Below, one piece after another: positions 9,639-18,583 of a stretch of 64,000 nucleotides of DNA. Each line of letters opens with the position of its first letter. The stretch's first letter is position 1. The notes beneath the pieces are model-generated. The model made no database searches, was not told where the DNA came from, and saw only the letters and a list, made by a program, of their open reading frames with translations. The translations under genes were made by a program, and so were the position numbers. Location of the stretch: the NCBI GenBank assembly GCA_964448305.1, contig CAYUWB010000004.1, positions 1 through 64,000 on the forward strand, in the 5' to 3' direction. Origin of the DNA: Thioglobus_C sp964448305. GTDB taxonomy: Bacteria; Pseudomonadota; Gammaproteobacteria; PS1; Pseudothioglobaceae.

Positions 9639-10906
9639 TATCCTTTCACCATACTTTTGCCATGTTCGATGTAATATTCGAACTCTTCACGGAAGTTTCT
9701 CAAAAAGCTTTCAACCGGCATTGCCGCAGCATCACCCAGCGCACAAATTGTGTTACCCATAATTTTGTCTTGCACACCCATAAGCAAATCAATATCATCT
9801 GCCTTGCCATTGCCATCCATAATACGTTTTAATACGCGATATAGCCAACCCGTGCCTTCTCGACACGGTGTGCATTGACCACAGGATTCGTCATAATAAA
9901 AATGCGCTAATCGCGTTAATGCTTCAACCATACAAGTTGAATCATCCATGATGATTACTGAGCCTGCGCCCAACATAGAGCCTGCTTTTTCAATGCCATC
10001 GTAATCCATAGTCATTGCCATTGCCGCTTCTGCTGTCAGTACTGGCGTTGAAGATCCGCCTGGAATAACGGCTTTTAATTTTCCACCTTCTCGAACACCA
10101 CCTGCCATTTCAAGCAAGTCTTTAAATGGTGTACCCATTGGCACTTCAAAATTAGCAGGTTTGTTAACATGGCCAGACACTGAGAACAATTTACAACCAC
10201 CAGAATTTTCAACACCAATATCAGCAAACCACTGTCCGCCATTTGCAAGAATGTCTGGAACAGAGGCAAAACTCTCTGTGTTGTTGATCGTTGTTGGTTT
10301 GCCAAACAAACCAATATTCGCTGGGAATGGCGGTTTAAACCTTGGCTGGCCTTTTTTGCCTTCAAGTGATTCTAATAGTGCCGTTTCTTCACCGCAAATA
10401 TAAGCACCTGCACCCAAGTGTGCATATAAATCAAAACTCACTGAACTGCCATCAATATTTTCACCGAGTAAGCCCGCATCGTACGCCTCTTTTAGCGCAC
10501 CTTCAAAACGATAAAAAGGCTCCATAAATTCGCCGCGAATATAGTTATAACCTTTGGTTGCGTTCATTACAAAGCCACCAATCGCCATACCTTCAATCAC
10601 TGAGTGTGGATTAAATCTTAAAATATCTCTGTCTTTACAAGTGCCCGGCTCGCCTTCATCAGAATTACACACCACATATTTTTGCATATCTGCATTACGT
10701 GGCATAAAACTCCATTTAAGGCCTGTCGGGAAACCCGCACCACCACGACCACGCAGGCCAGAAGTTTTTAATTCATCAATAATTTGTTCCGGCGTCAGCT
10801 CGCCTTTTAAAATTTTTCGCCAAACAGAATAACCGCCATTCGCTTCGTAAGTCTTTAACGACCACGGATTTTTTTGATCTAAGTTTTTAAAGCAAACTTC
10901 ATTCAT
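9638..10906 (-). CDS. nuoF: NADH-quinone oxidoreductase subunit F (FMN, NADH-binding)
   Basis: NADH-oxidising flavoprotein of complex I. The glycine-rich LRGRGGAGFPTGLKW motif (approx. residues 50-65) is the nucleotide-binding loop, and ESCGQCTPCREGT with a downstream CALGDAA holds the N3 [4Fe-4S] cluster cysteines. The 422-residue length is typical. The start overlaps the nuoE stop by four bases. Confidence 0.97.
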   Translation of the reverse strand: MNEVCFKNLDQKNPWSLKTYEANGGYSVWRKILKGELTPEQIIDELKTSGLRGRGGAGFPTGLKWSFMPRNADMQKYVVCNSDEGEPGTCKDRDILRFNPHSVIEGMAIGGFVMNATKGYNYIRGEFMEPFYRFEGALKEAYDAGLLGENIDGSSVSFDLYAHLGAGAYICGEETALLESLEGKKGQPRFKPPFPANIGLFGKPTTINNTESFASVPDILANGGQWFADIGVENSGGCKLFSVSGHVNKPANFEVPMGTPFKDLLEMAGGVREGGKLKAVIPGGSSTPVLTAEAAMAMTMDYDGIEKAGSMLGAGSVIIMDDSTCMVEALTRLAHFYYDESCGQCTPCREGTGWLYRVLKRIMDGNGKADDIDLLMGVQDKIMGNTICALGDAAAMPVESFLRNFREEFEYYIEHGKSMVKG

Positions 10907-11376
10907 TTTAGACCATCCACAATTTCGTCAATCTTGTCAGCGGTTAAGTTTTCGTAATATTGGTCGCCAATTTGAAACATCGGCGCACCAACACAAGCGC
11001 CTAAACACTCTACTTTTTTAACATTAACCAGGCCGTCTTTCGACACTTCACCGGTTTTAACGCCGAGTTTCTTTTCTAAATGTGCAATCAAGTCATCAGC
11101 ACCATTTAGCATGCATGAGATGTTGTGGCAAAAACGAATGGTGTGTTTGCCCACTGGCTTGTGATTGTAATTTTCATAAAAAGTAGCCACTTCAGCTGCT
11201 GCAATGCCTGGCATATCTAAATAATCCGCCACCGCTTGAATCGTATCAGAAGTTAGGCTGTTGTCATTTTCAGCTTGTACAATTTTCAACGCTTCCATCA
11301 CCGCAGAACTTTGACGTCCTTCTGGGTATTTTGCTACCCAAGTATCGATTTGTTTTTTTGCTTTAGTTGAAATCAT
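10903..11376 (-). CDS. nuoE: NADH-quinone oxidoreductase subunit E ([2Fe-2S])
   Basis: Thioredoxin-like [2Fe-2S] subunit of the NADH module of complex I. The four cluster cysteines are visible as CHNISCMLNG and VECLGACVGAP. The 157-residue length is normal. It is separated from nuoD by 142 bases that hold a dispersed repeat, so the NADH module genes (E, F, G) may rely on read-through of that element. Confidence 0.96.
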   Translation of the reverse strand: MISTKAKKQIDTWVAKYPEGRQSSAVMEALKIVQAENDNSLTSDTIQAVADYLDMPGIAAAEVATFYENYNHKPVGKHTIRFCHNISCMLNGADDLIAHLEKKLGVKTGEVSKDGLVNVKKVECLGACVGAPMFQIGDQYYENLTADKIDEIVDGLK

Positions 11377-11401
11377 AATGCTAAACCCTTAATACTAGGA
11401 A

Positions 11402-11514
11402 CAAGTATTTTTTTATTTTTCAAGGCTTGCGAGAAAAAATACAAAGAAGTATAGATAAAACTATATGACTGCGTATTTTTTAAGCATAACGCAGAAAAAT
11501 GAAAAAAGACGAAG
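11402..11514 (-). repeat. Dispersed intergenic repeat, copy 1 (113 bp, 3' of nuoD)
   Basis: On the minus strand this 113-bp stretch begins CTTCGTCTTTTTTCATTTTT and ends AAAAAAATACTTG. It aligns along its whole length with 26693-26809 on the plus strand: shared CTTCGT(C/A)TTTTT, CTGCGTTA, a central ATAGTTT(T/C)ATCTAT hairpin, GCCTTG and AAAAAAATACTTG. The ends are imperfect inverted repeats (GTATTTTT against AAAAATAC). It starts four bases after the nuoD stop codon. Function unknown; it could be a MITE-like element or an RNA element in the nuo transcript. Confidence 0.75.
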
Positions 11515-11518
11515 TTTC

Positions 11519-12772
11519 TCATCGGTCAATCTCTCCAAAAACAATATCCTGCGTTCCGATAATAGTCACTACATCGGATAGCATATGACCTCTTGCCATT
11601 TCATCCATAGAGGCTAAATGCGCAAAACCAGGCGCTCTAATCTTAACTCGATATGGTTTATTCGCACCGTCTGAAATTAAATACACACCAAATTCACCCT
11701 TCGGATGCTCGACTGCAGAATACACCTCGCCTTCTGGCAAGCAATAACCTTCGGTAAACAGTTTAAAGTGATGAATAAGAGATTCCATGTCATCTTTCAT
11801 ATCAACACGTTTTGGTGGTGATACTTTATGATCATCACTCATGACTGGACCAGGGTTGCTTTGTAGCCATTCAACACATTGCTCAATAATATGATTAGAT
11901 TGACGCATTTCTTCCATGCGCACTAAATAACGATCATAACTGTCGCCGGTCACACCAACTGGAATATCAAATTCCAACTGATCGTAAACTGAATAAGGTT
12001 GGTTTTTTCTAAGATCCCAAGCCACACCAGAACCTCGAAGCATCGGCCCTGTAAAACCCAACTGCTTGGCACGATTAGCTGAAACAATACCGATATTAAC
12101 CAAACGCTGTTTCCAAATACGGTTGTCTGTCAATAAGTCATCGTACTGTTTAATACTCTTAGGGAACTCTTTAGCAAAGTCAGCAATAAAATCTAATAAT
12201 GAACCCTGACGGTTTTCATTCATTGCATCTAATTCTTTTGCACTGCGGAAATCTGTCTCTAAATATTGAGGCATTTTCTCAGGCAGATCACGGTAAACAC
12301 CGCCCGGACGATAATACGTTGCATGCATACGTGAGCCTGATACCGCTTCATAACAGTCAATTAATTTTTCACGCTCACGGAAAGCGTACAAGAAAATACT
12401 CATTGCACCAACATCAAGTCCGTGTGTACCTAGCCACATTAAGTGATTTAGGATACGAGTAATCTCATCAAACATCACACGAATGTACTTGGCTCGCTCA
12501 GGCACTTCAAGCTCAAGCATGGTTTCAATTGCCATCACATAAGCATGCTCATTACACATCATTGAAACGTAATCCAAGCGATCCATATAACCAATAGATT
12601 GGTTGTATGGTTTAGATTCTGCTAATTTTTCTGTACCACGATGAAGTAAGCCAATATGCGGATCAGCGCGCTCAATCACTTCGCCGTCAATTTCTAAAAT
12701 CAAACGTAAAACACCATGCGCTGCAGGATGTTGAGGACCAAAGTTAAGCGTGTAGTTACGAATTTCAGCCAC
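11519..12772 (-). CDS. nuoD: NADH-quinone oxidoreductase subunit D
   Basis: 49-kDa-type subunit of complex I that forms the quinone site with NuoB and NuoH. The 417-residue protein begins with a GTG codon preceded by AGAGG at seven bases. Family stretches include NFGPQHPAAHGVLRLILE at the N-terminus and FAHLASMDEMARGHMLSDVV with a final DIVFGEIDR. NuoC and NuoD are separate genes here, unlike the fused form of E. coli. Confidence 0.97.
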   Translation of the reverse strand: MAEIRNYTLNFGPQHPAAHGVLRLILEIDGEVIERADPHIGLLHRGTEKLAESKPYNQSIGYMDRLDYVSMMCNEHAYVMAIETMLELEVPERAKYIRVMFDEITRILNHLMWLGTHGLDVGAMSIFLYAFREREKLIDCYEAVSGSRMHATYYRPGGVYRDLPEKMPQYLETDFRSAKELDAMNENRQGSLLDFIADFAKEFPKSIKQYDDLLTDNRIWKQRLVNIGIVSANRAKQLGFTGPMLRGSGVAWDLRKNQPYSVYDQLEFDIPVGVTGDSYDRYLVRMEEMRQSNHIIEQCVEWLQSNPGPVMSDDHKVSPPKRVDMKDDMESLIHHFKLFTEGYCLPEGEVYSAVEHPKGEFGVYLISDGANKPYRVKIRAPGFAHLASMDEMARGHMLSDVVTIIGTQDIVFGEIDR

Positions 12773-12800
12773 TATAAGACCTCTGTATGGTTATGAGTGG

Positions 12801-12890
12801 TTAGCAAAATATTAGATTTTGCTAAATTAGCGACTCTTTTAAGGTTTGCTTTAGTAATTCTAAGGCTATCTTTAAAAGAGTCGCTAATTT
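12801..12890. repeat. Two tandem inverted repeats between nuoD and nuoC
   Basis: The first dyad has 10-bp perfect arms (12801-12810 and 12816-12825, TTAGCAAAAT/ATTTTGCTAA) around five bases. The second has 19-bp perfect arms at 12824-12842 and 12872-12890 (AAATTAGCGACTCTTTTAA and its complement) around a 29-base loop. Neither is followed by a clean U-tract on the minus strand, so a simple terminator is unlikely. In the nuo mRNA these would form stable hairpins between nuoC and nuoD; a role in stability or processing is inferred only. Confidence 0.7.
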
Positions 12891-12940
12891 GGCGGAAGAT
12901 GATGTTTTGATGATTATTCATAATTATATAGAGGCCTTAT

Positions 12941-13555
12941 TCACTTCCTAATTACTCTTGGTACGTTAACGTTAGGCTCGATACTCACCGGCTCGTAAAC
13001 CACGCGACCTAAGTCTTCATCGTAACGCATTTCAACTTCACCAATCATTGGGAAGTCTTTACGTAGTGGATGACCAACAAAACCATAGTCTGTCAAAATT
13101 CGACGCAAATCAGTATGGTTTTCAAACAAAATACCCATCAAATCAAAAGCTTCACGCTCATACCAATCAGCTGACGCCCAAATACCCGTCACTGATTTAA
13201 TAATTGGCTCTGCTTCATCAACATACGACTTAACACGCAATCGGTAATTTTTACTCACCGAAAGTAGGTGATAAGCCACAGCAAAACGTTGCTCATGTCT
13301 GTCTTCGCCGCCTTGTGCCTCACGTGCTCTACCAAAACCTGAAGAGCTAGCATCAGCATCCCAATCAGATTGACCATAAGTCAAATAATCAACGCCACAT
13401 AAATCAATTAAAGTATCGAATGAGAAGAAATCTCTAAGCTTTAAACAAGCTTTAATAATGTCGTCAGAATCAACCGTTAGGGTAAGCTCACCAAAAGCTT
13501 CAACCAGGTTGTCTTCACCGAATTCTTCAATTAGTTGTTCTTTTAAATCTTCCAT
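12941..13555 (-). CDS. nuoC: NADH-quinone oxidoreductase subunit C
   Basis: 30-kDa-type peripheral subunit of complex I. The 204-residue protein shows the family signature YEREAFDLMGILFENHTDLR near residues 132-151 followed by GHPLRKDFP. An extra polar stretch around residues 68-88 (rich in Ser, Gly, Glu, Arg) lies before the conserved RFAVAYHLLS segment. Its start overlaps the nuoB stop by one base (TAATG). Confidence 0.96.
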   Translation of the reverse strand: MEDLKEQLIEEFGEDNLVEAFGELTLTVDSDDIIKACLKLRDFFSFDTLIDLCGVDYLTYGQSDWDADASSSGFGRAREAQGGEDRHEQRFAVAYHLLSVSKNYRLRVKSYVDEAEPIIKSVTGIWASADWYEREAFDLMGILFENHTDLRRILTDYGFVGHPLRKDFPMIGEVEMRYDEDLGRVVYEPVSIEPNVNVPRVIRK

Positions 13556-14034
13556 TAAGTTCTCGCAATCGTATTGGTGCGATGAATTTTATCTTGGAGT
13601 TGCAAAATACCATAAAGCAATGCCTCTGCTGTTGGTGGGCAACCAGGCACATACACATCAACCGGTACAATACGGTCACAACCGCGTACAACCGCATAAG
13701 AGTAATGATAATAACCACCGCCGTTTGCACAAGATCCCATCGAAATCACCCATCTTGGTTCAGGCATTTGATCGTAAACTTTTCTAAGCGCTGGCGCCAT
13801 CTTGTTGGTCAGTGTGCCTGCAACAATCATTAAGTCTGATTGACGAGGAGTGGGTCTAAATACAATACCGAAACGGTCAAGATCGTAGCGTGAAGAGCCT
13901 GCTTCCATCATCTCTACCGCGCAACAAGCCAAGCCAAAGGTCATTGGCCATAAAGAGCCTGTTCTTGCCCAATTAATAACTTTATCAAGCGATGTGGTGA
14001 CAAAGCCTTCTTTCATTAAACCTTCAATTGCCAT
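13555..14034 (-). CDS. nuoB: NADH-quinone oxidoreductase subunit B
   Basis: Complex I subunit carrying cluster N2, next to the quinone site. Cluster ligands are visible in FGLACCAVEMM, MGSCANGGG and VPGCPPTAEAL. The 159-residue length is usual. The start codon at 14034 abuts an N-gap, but the same first 18 codons are present again at 14136-14189 beyond the gap; merging the 55-bp duplicate restores a continuous gene with an AAGGA ribosome site (about 14196-14200) just after the nuoA stop. Confidence 0.95.
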   Translation of the reverse strand: MAIEGLMKEGFVTTSLDKVINWARTGSLWPMTFGLACCAVEMMEAGSSRYDLDRFGIVFRPTPRQSDLMIVAGTLTNKMAPALRKVYDQMPEPRWVISMGSCANGGGYYHYSYAVVRGCDRIVPVDVYVPGCPPTAEALLYGILQLQDKIHRTNTIART

Positions 14035-14190
14035 ANNNNNNNNNNNNNNNNNNNNNNNNNNNNNNNNNNNNNNNNNNNNNNNNNNNNNNNNNNNNNNNNN
14101 NNNNNNNNNNNNNNNNNNNNNNNNNNNNNNNNNNNTTTATCAAGCGATGTGGTGACAAAGCCTTCTTTCATTAAACCTTCAATTGCCATA
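13981..14190. other. Assembly gap of 100 N with identical 55-bp flanks
   Basis: Bases 13981-14035 and 14136-14190 are identical 55-mers flanking N 14036-14135. Both encode the start of nuoB. Two contigs that overlap by exactly 55 bp and were joined by a fixed 100-N spacer explain this best, so the true sequence is likely continuous and the second copy of the nuoB start is not a gene duplication. Confidence 0.9.
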
Positions 14191-14201
14191 CTAAATAATC
14201 C

Positions 14202-14558
14202 TTATTCCCACTCTAATGCGCCTTTCTTCCATTCGAAGATAAAACCCACTACCAATAAAAATAAAAAGATGCTCATACTAATAAAACCAAACCAGCCAAG
14301 ATCAGATTGAACAACCGCCCACGGAAAGACGAAAGCAACTTCTAAATCAAATAAGATAAAAAGAATTGCAACTAAATAATAACGTACATTGAAATACATA
14401 CGAGAGTCATCAAAGGCGGGGAATCCACACTCAAACTGAGAATTTTTTTCTTCGTCTGGTTTGCTTGGTCCTAATAAATAGCCAATTAACATTGGGCCAA
14501 CGCCAAATGCAATGCCTAAAAAAATAAAAACCATGATAGGTAGATAGTTTTCTAACAC
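14202..14558 (-). CDS. nuoA: NADH-quinone oxidoreductase subunit A
   Basis: First gene of the complex I operon (ND3 homologue). The 118-residue protein has three membrane segments and the conserved QFECGFPAFDDSRMYFNVRYY loop near residues 42-61, where the cysteine sits in the active/deactive-sensitive loop of the family. The start is GTG, preceded by a purine-rich GGAGAGAGAGGA stretch. The preceding 88 bases to tldD hold the likely operon promoter. Confidence 0.96.
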   Translation of the reverse strand: MLENYLPIMVFIFLGIAFGVGPMLIGYLLGPSKPDEEKNSQFECGFPAFDDSRMYFNVRYYLVAILFILFDLEVAFVFPWAVVQSDLGWFGFISMSIFLFLLVVGFIFEWKKGALEWE

Positions 14559-14590
14559 CTAATCCTCTCTCTCCTTGATAGAAGTCAAAT

Positions 14591-14596
14591 ATTATA
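14591..14596 (-). promoter_or_regulatory. Possible -10 box upstream of nuoA
   Basis: The minus strand reads TATAAT at this position, 33 bases before the nuoA GTG. I cannot identify a convincing -35 box at 16-18 bases spacing. It is the only consensus-like -10 in the 88-base gap between tldD and nuoA, so it is a reasonable but weak promoter candidate for the whole nuo operon. Confidence 0.35.
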
Positions 14597-14646
14597 TCTA
14601 ATTTGAACAAATAACGAAATATATTTAAGGATTAATCTTGATTAAT

Positions 14647-16071
14647 TTAGCCATCAACTTCAGTACCACCTACTGTCAACTGATCAATCTTTAAACTAGG
14701 CTGTCCAACGCCGACTGGCACAGACTGTCCATCCTTTCCACACACACCAATACCACCGTCTAACTTAAGGTCGTTTGCCACCATAGATATCTTCTTTAAT
14801 ACTTCATCGCCTGAACCAATCAATGTTGCCCCTTTGACTGGTGCAGTAATTTTGCCGTTTTTAATTAAGTAAGCTTCATTGGCTGAAAACACAAATTTAC
14901 CTGAGGTAATATCAACTTGGCCACCATCAAAATTCACCGCATATAAACCATCATCCACTGAAGCAATCATATCCTCGACAGAGTCTTTACCGTTCAACAT
15001 ATAAGTGTTGGTCATTCTTGGCATAGGAATATGCGCATAAGACTCACGTCTAGCATTGCCGGTAGATTTTTCATTCATCAGCCCTGCATTAAGCTTATCA
15101 AACAAATAACCTTTTAAAATACCATTTTCAATTAGCGTGGTGTTTTGCGTTGGCGTGCCTTCATCATCAATAGTTAAAGAGCCTCGTCGATTAGCCAATG
15201 TGCCATTATCAACAATCGTGCATTTCTCACTGGCTACCTGTTCGCCAATCTTTCCGGTAAAGACTGAAGTGCCTTTGCGATTAAAATCGCCTTCTAAGCC
15301 ATGACCAATCGCCTCATGCAACAACACACCTGGCCAGCCTGGGCCTAATATTACCGGCATATTACCTGCAGGTGCACCTTTGGCCTCCAAAGCCACCAAC
15401 GCTTGTCGAATGGCTTCATGTGTATAAATTTCAGCTAAGTTGTGGTCAATAAAATACCGATAATCATAACGCCCGCCACCGCCACTTGACGCATGCTCAA
15501 CTCGACCATCATGCTCAACAATCACACTCACACTGATACGCACCATTGGGCGATAGTCTTTTTGATAAACGCCGTCAGTTGACACAATTAACACTTCAGT
15601 ATAAGCGCCTGAGAGCGATGCGCTCACTTGCTTAACTTTAGGCTCTTTTCTGGCAATGGAATCAATCAGTTTGAGCAGGTCAACTTTTTCTTCTGAGGTT
15701 AAACTGTCTAATGGATTCAGCCCACTGTATTTAGCCACTTGTGGCACTGATTGGAAAGCTTGAATAGATTGTTGGGCTTGATGCTGAGAAATGCCTTTAG
15801 CAAAATTTACCGCTTCATTGATAGCGTCAATATTCAAATCATCCGAATAAGCAAACCCAGTCTGTTCGCCTTTAACAGCACGCGTACCAACACCATGGCT
15901 AATATGATAAGTACCTGATTTAACAATGCCCTCTTCTAAAAACCAAGATTCAGCCACTGAATGTTGGAAATACAAATCTGCATAATCCACACCTTTGACT
16001 GCCAAAGATGACAATAGCGAAGTAATTTTTTCCTGATTTAGATGGTGATCATCTAATAACTGCTCAATCAT
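14647..16071 (-). CDS. tldD: TldD family metalloprotease
   Basis: TldD is one half of the TldD/TldE zinc protease, known in E. coli for degrading the CcdA antitoxin and maturing microcins. The 474-residue protein carries the HExxxH zinc motif at residues 252-257 (HEAIGH) and the glycine-rich C-terminal region. Its ATG overlaps the stop of the upstream yhdP-like gene by four bases (ATGA); yhdP-tldD adjacency is common in gammaproteobacteria. The tldE/pmbA partner is not in this window. Confidence 0.93.
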   Translation of the reverse strand: MIEQLLDDHHLNQEKITSLLSSLAVKGVDYADLYFQHSVAESWFLEEGIVKSGTYHISHGVGTRAVKGEQTGFAYSDDLNIDAINEAVNFAKGISQHQAQQSIQAFQSVPQVAKYSGLNPLDSLTSEEKVDLLKLIDSIARKEPKVKQVSASLSGAYTEVLIVSTDGVYQKDYRPMVRISVSVIVEHDGRVEHASSGGGGRYDYRYFIDHNLAEIYTHEAIRQALVALEAKGAPAGNMPVILGPGWPGVLLHEAIGHGLEGDFNRKGTSVFTGKIGEQVASEKCTIVDNGTLANRRGSLTIDDEGTPTQNTTLIENGILKGYLFDKLNAGLMNEKSTGNARRESYAHIPMPRMTNTYMLNGKDSVEDMIASVDDGLYAVNFDGGQVDITSGKFVFSANEAYLIKNGKITAPVKGATLIGSGDEVLKKISMVANDLKLDGGIGVCGKDGQSVPVGVGQPSLKIDQLTVGGTEVDG

Positions 16072-18578
16072 AACACGGTTGATATATTTTTAATAATGGG
16101 TTCATCCCATGGGCCGGTAATTTTATATTTAAATTCCACCACCTTATCAAAAACTTTATCAATTAGCTTGCCCGCAAATAAAGTTTCATCTACTAGCCAA
16201 ACACCAAGACCGATTGCGCCACCACCAGCCAAGGCTGCCGCTGCAGGAACTGCGTCACCAACTGCTGGGCTCACTTTGGCCATCATGTCGTATTGTTCAT
16301 CAACAATATTGCTTTGGCCTGTTAGTACAATCATACCGGAGGTTGCATTCAACTCAAACTTCTCAATCTTAGCTAAGGCATTACCAATGTGAATACTTAC
16401 ATCAATGTCTTCGTAAGCAAAGCCTTCTTGAGTAATGTCCCCCACATCAAGCTTCAGACGCTTGGCAATTGATTTGATATTTAGTAGTGACAAAATACGG
16501 CCAATATTCGGGTCTTTTTCGGTAAAAACACCTTCTTTCACTTTCATAGTGACATAGCCGGTAACGTCTTGATAATTCATATTCCACGGCGTACACTCGC
16601 AAGACAGGCGAATATCAAAATCAAATTCTCCGCCAGTTACTTTTTCTTTAACTTTAAGTTTTTGTAAAAACTCAGCCAAACCTTTGCCTTTTGCTGTTGC
16701 CTTTAATCGAGTCTTACCATCCACCCAAAGGCCGTTAAAACTTAACGCTTCACTACCAACGCCAACGCCATCAAACTGTAAATTTTTAATAGCCAAAATA
16801 TTGTCTTGAGAGTACAACTCAGCACTGAAATTTGGCAACTCATTTTCATCAACGTAGATGCCTTTAGTGCTCAAATACATACTTGGAAAATCATTAGGTG
16901 TAATATTCCACTCACCTTTAATCGCATCCAAAGTGTTTACTTGTAAGCCCAGTAACTTCACACTAGGAAAACCACCATCATTCATTACCGTGTCTATATT
17001 GCCTTTAATTGATTCAGATTCAATCCTAGTGCGCCAAGATTGATCTAACCTTTTGGTAATGTAGGCCTCAAATCCACTGGCATCATTCACCAATTCAACA
17101 GCAAAAGTAGCTTTGTCATCATCACCTCGATTTTGAGGGTTGATGCGAATTTCAAACGGTGTGCCACGAATAGTGCCATCACCTACTGTGGTAATTTCAT
17201 CATCATGAAAAGCCAACTTGGAATTATAATCTTTAACAACAACTGCACCATTTAGCGTTGTTAGTTGATTATCTTTCAGCACTAAATCAATATCCAAAAT
17301 CGAATCTCTTTCATCGAGTGGCACCACTAGCTTCATATCGCCACCCACTTTACCGGTTAGTGTAAATTGACTCAACACTTCATTCACCGTTTTGCTCAGT
17401 GGTGCACGACGCAAAAACTCAACCAACTGTTCACTCTGAGTATCAATTTTGCCAATCACTTCCACATCTAACTGATCTTGGCTCATGTCCAAAATTTGCA
17501 CTTTGATATTATTCAGTGCCATGTCGTTAAGCTGAGTGCTGTTGACCATCACTACAATTTCTTTACCATCGGTTCTTAGAGATGCATCTAGCTGTTTGAG
17601 GCTATCCCAGTTAGAATTAAATAACAATTCCATACCATTAAGATGGGTATCAAATCGAGTTTCAACAACACTTGATGTCGATAAATTCCTCTTTAAATAA
17701 AATTGTGTATCTTCTAATTTTCCAGAAATAAAACCACGCTTAATCCAAGCATGCGTGTCATTACTAAGCACTTGTGGTGGCAGGTAATCAGCCAACTCAT
17801 TTGCTTGCATTTGCTCTATATAACTATTAAATTCAACAAAATCACTGCCTTGTTCAGTGAAAAATTTCAGATGCGACTGAACTGAAAATTTATCATTATT
17901 CATCAGTAACGGGATGGTTAGCACTTTATCCTGCTCGGACTGAGTGGTAGACAATGTTGCAAGAATATTTGCCTTGCCCATTTGAGAATCAGACAAACCA
18001 AAATCTAAATCTTGATCTGAAATTGCCAGTGATAATTGCGTCTCATTACGGCTTAGCACCATCGGCGCAATTTCAATTGTTTGATGACTTTTTATTAATG
18101 TTTTGTTGATACTAAGCGATTTAAAGAAATGTAGAATTTCTAAACTTTGTGGAGAAATTAACTGACGAATTTGATCCACACCAAACTCATTGGTATTTTG
18201 ATCGGTATCTGAATACAGCGTTAAGGTATCAATGTAAATTTCACTTGGATGATAAATATCATCTAACAATGAACTAAAATTAATATCCCACTGCAAGTGG
18301 TCGGCCTTGGCAATGGGCAAGCCTTGCTGCGGCGAGTTAACATTAAGGCCGTGAAGCTTTAAAGCCAATCCTTCTTTATTAAAATTAAAACCAATCTTAG
18401 ATAAAGTAATATCAAGCTCACTAAACTTGGAAATCTGATTTTCAATAGGCGCTTTAATTAAACTCGGAAAAGTAACAAAAAAAGCAACAAGCAATACAAT
18501 TAATAACGCAACAATGACACTAGCCCAAGTGCTTATTTTTAATGCGGTAAATCCGTGAGAAATGGTCTTTTTTATCAT
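16068..18578 (-). CDS. YhdP/AsmA-like family protein (short form)
   Basis: Probable inner-membrane-anchored, periplasm-spanning AsmA-clan protein; E. coli YhdP takes part in phospholipid transport to the outer membrane. A single membrane segment lies at about residues 15-38, followed by a long beta-rich region and a C-terminal AsmA_2-like domain including GVFTEKDPNIGRILSLLNI near residue 690. At 836 residues it is much shorter than E. coli YhdP (about 1260), so part of the repeated bridge is missing. Position directly upstream of tldD supports the assignment. Confidence 0.78.
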   Translation of the reverse strand: MIKKTISHGFTALKISTWASVIVALLIVLLVAFFVTFPSLIKAPIENQISKFSELDITLSKIGFNFNKEGLALKLHGLNVNSPQQGLPIAKADHLQWDINFSSLLDDIYHPSEIYIDTLTLYSDTDQNTNEFGVDQIRQLISPQSLEILHFFKSLSINKTLIKSHQTIEIAPMVLSRNETQLSLAISDQDLDFGLSDSQMGKANILATLSTTQSEQDKVLTIPLLMNNDKFSVQSHLKFFTEQGSDFVEFNSYIEQMQANELADYLPPQVLSNDTHAWIKRGFISGKLEDTQFYLKRNLSTSSVVETRFDTHLNGMELLFNSNWDSLKQLDASLRTDGKEIVVMVNSTQLNDMALNNIKVQILDMSQDQLDVEVIGKIDTQSEQLVEFLRRAPLSKTVNEVLSQFTLTGKVGGDMKLVVPLDERDSILDIDLVLKDNQLTTLNGAVVVKDYNSKLAFHDDEITTVGDGTIRGTPFEIRINPQNRGDDDKATFAVELVNDASGFEAYITKRLDQSWRTRIESESIKGNIDTVMNDGGFPSVKLLGLQVNTLDAIKGEWNITPNDFPSMYLSTKGIYVDENELPNFSAELYSQDNILAIKNLQFDGVGVGSEALSFNGLWVDGKTRLKATAKGKGLAEFLQKLKVKEKVTGGEFDFDIRLSCECTPWNMNYQDVTGYVTMKVKEGVFTEKDPNIGRILSLLNIKSIAKRLKLDVGDITQEGFAYEDIDVSIHIGNALAKIEKFELNATSGMIVLTGQSNIVDEQYDMMAKVSPAVGDAVPAAAALAGGGAIGLGVWLVDETLFAGKLIDKVFDKVVEFKYKITGPWDEPIIKNISTVL

Positions 18579-18583
18579 TCTGA

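Noticed and set aside
12776..12939. Terminal inverted repeats (ATAAGACCTCT and AGAGGCCTTAT) marking a MITE between nuoD and nuoC
   Set aside because: One mismatch in 11 bases, and the left copy is the nuoD ribosome-binding region, so chance is a sufficient explanation; the internal 19-bp dyad is the stronger signal.
14136..14189. A second nuoB start or duplicated nuoB gene fragment
   Set aside because: It is an exact copy of the 55 bases on the other side of the N-gap, as expected from overlapping contig ends, and both gaps in the window show this.
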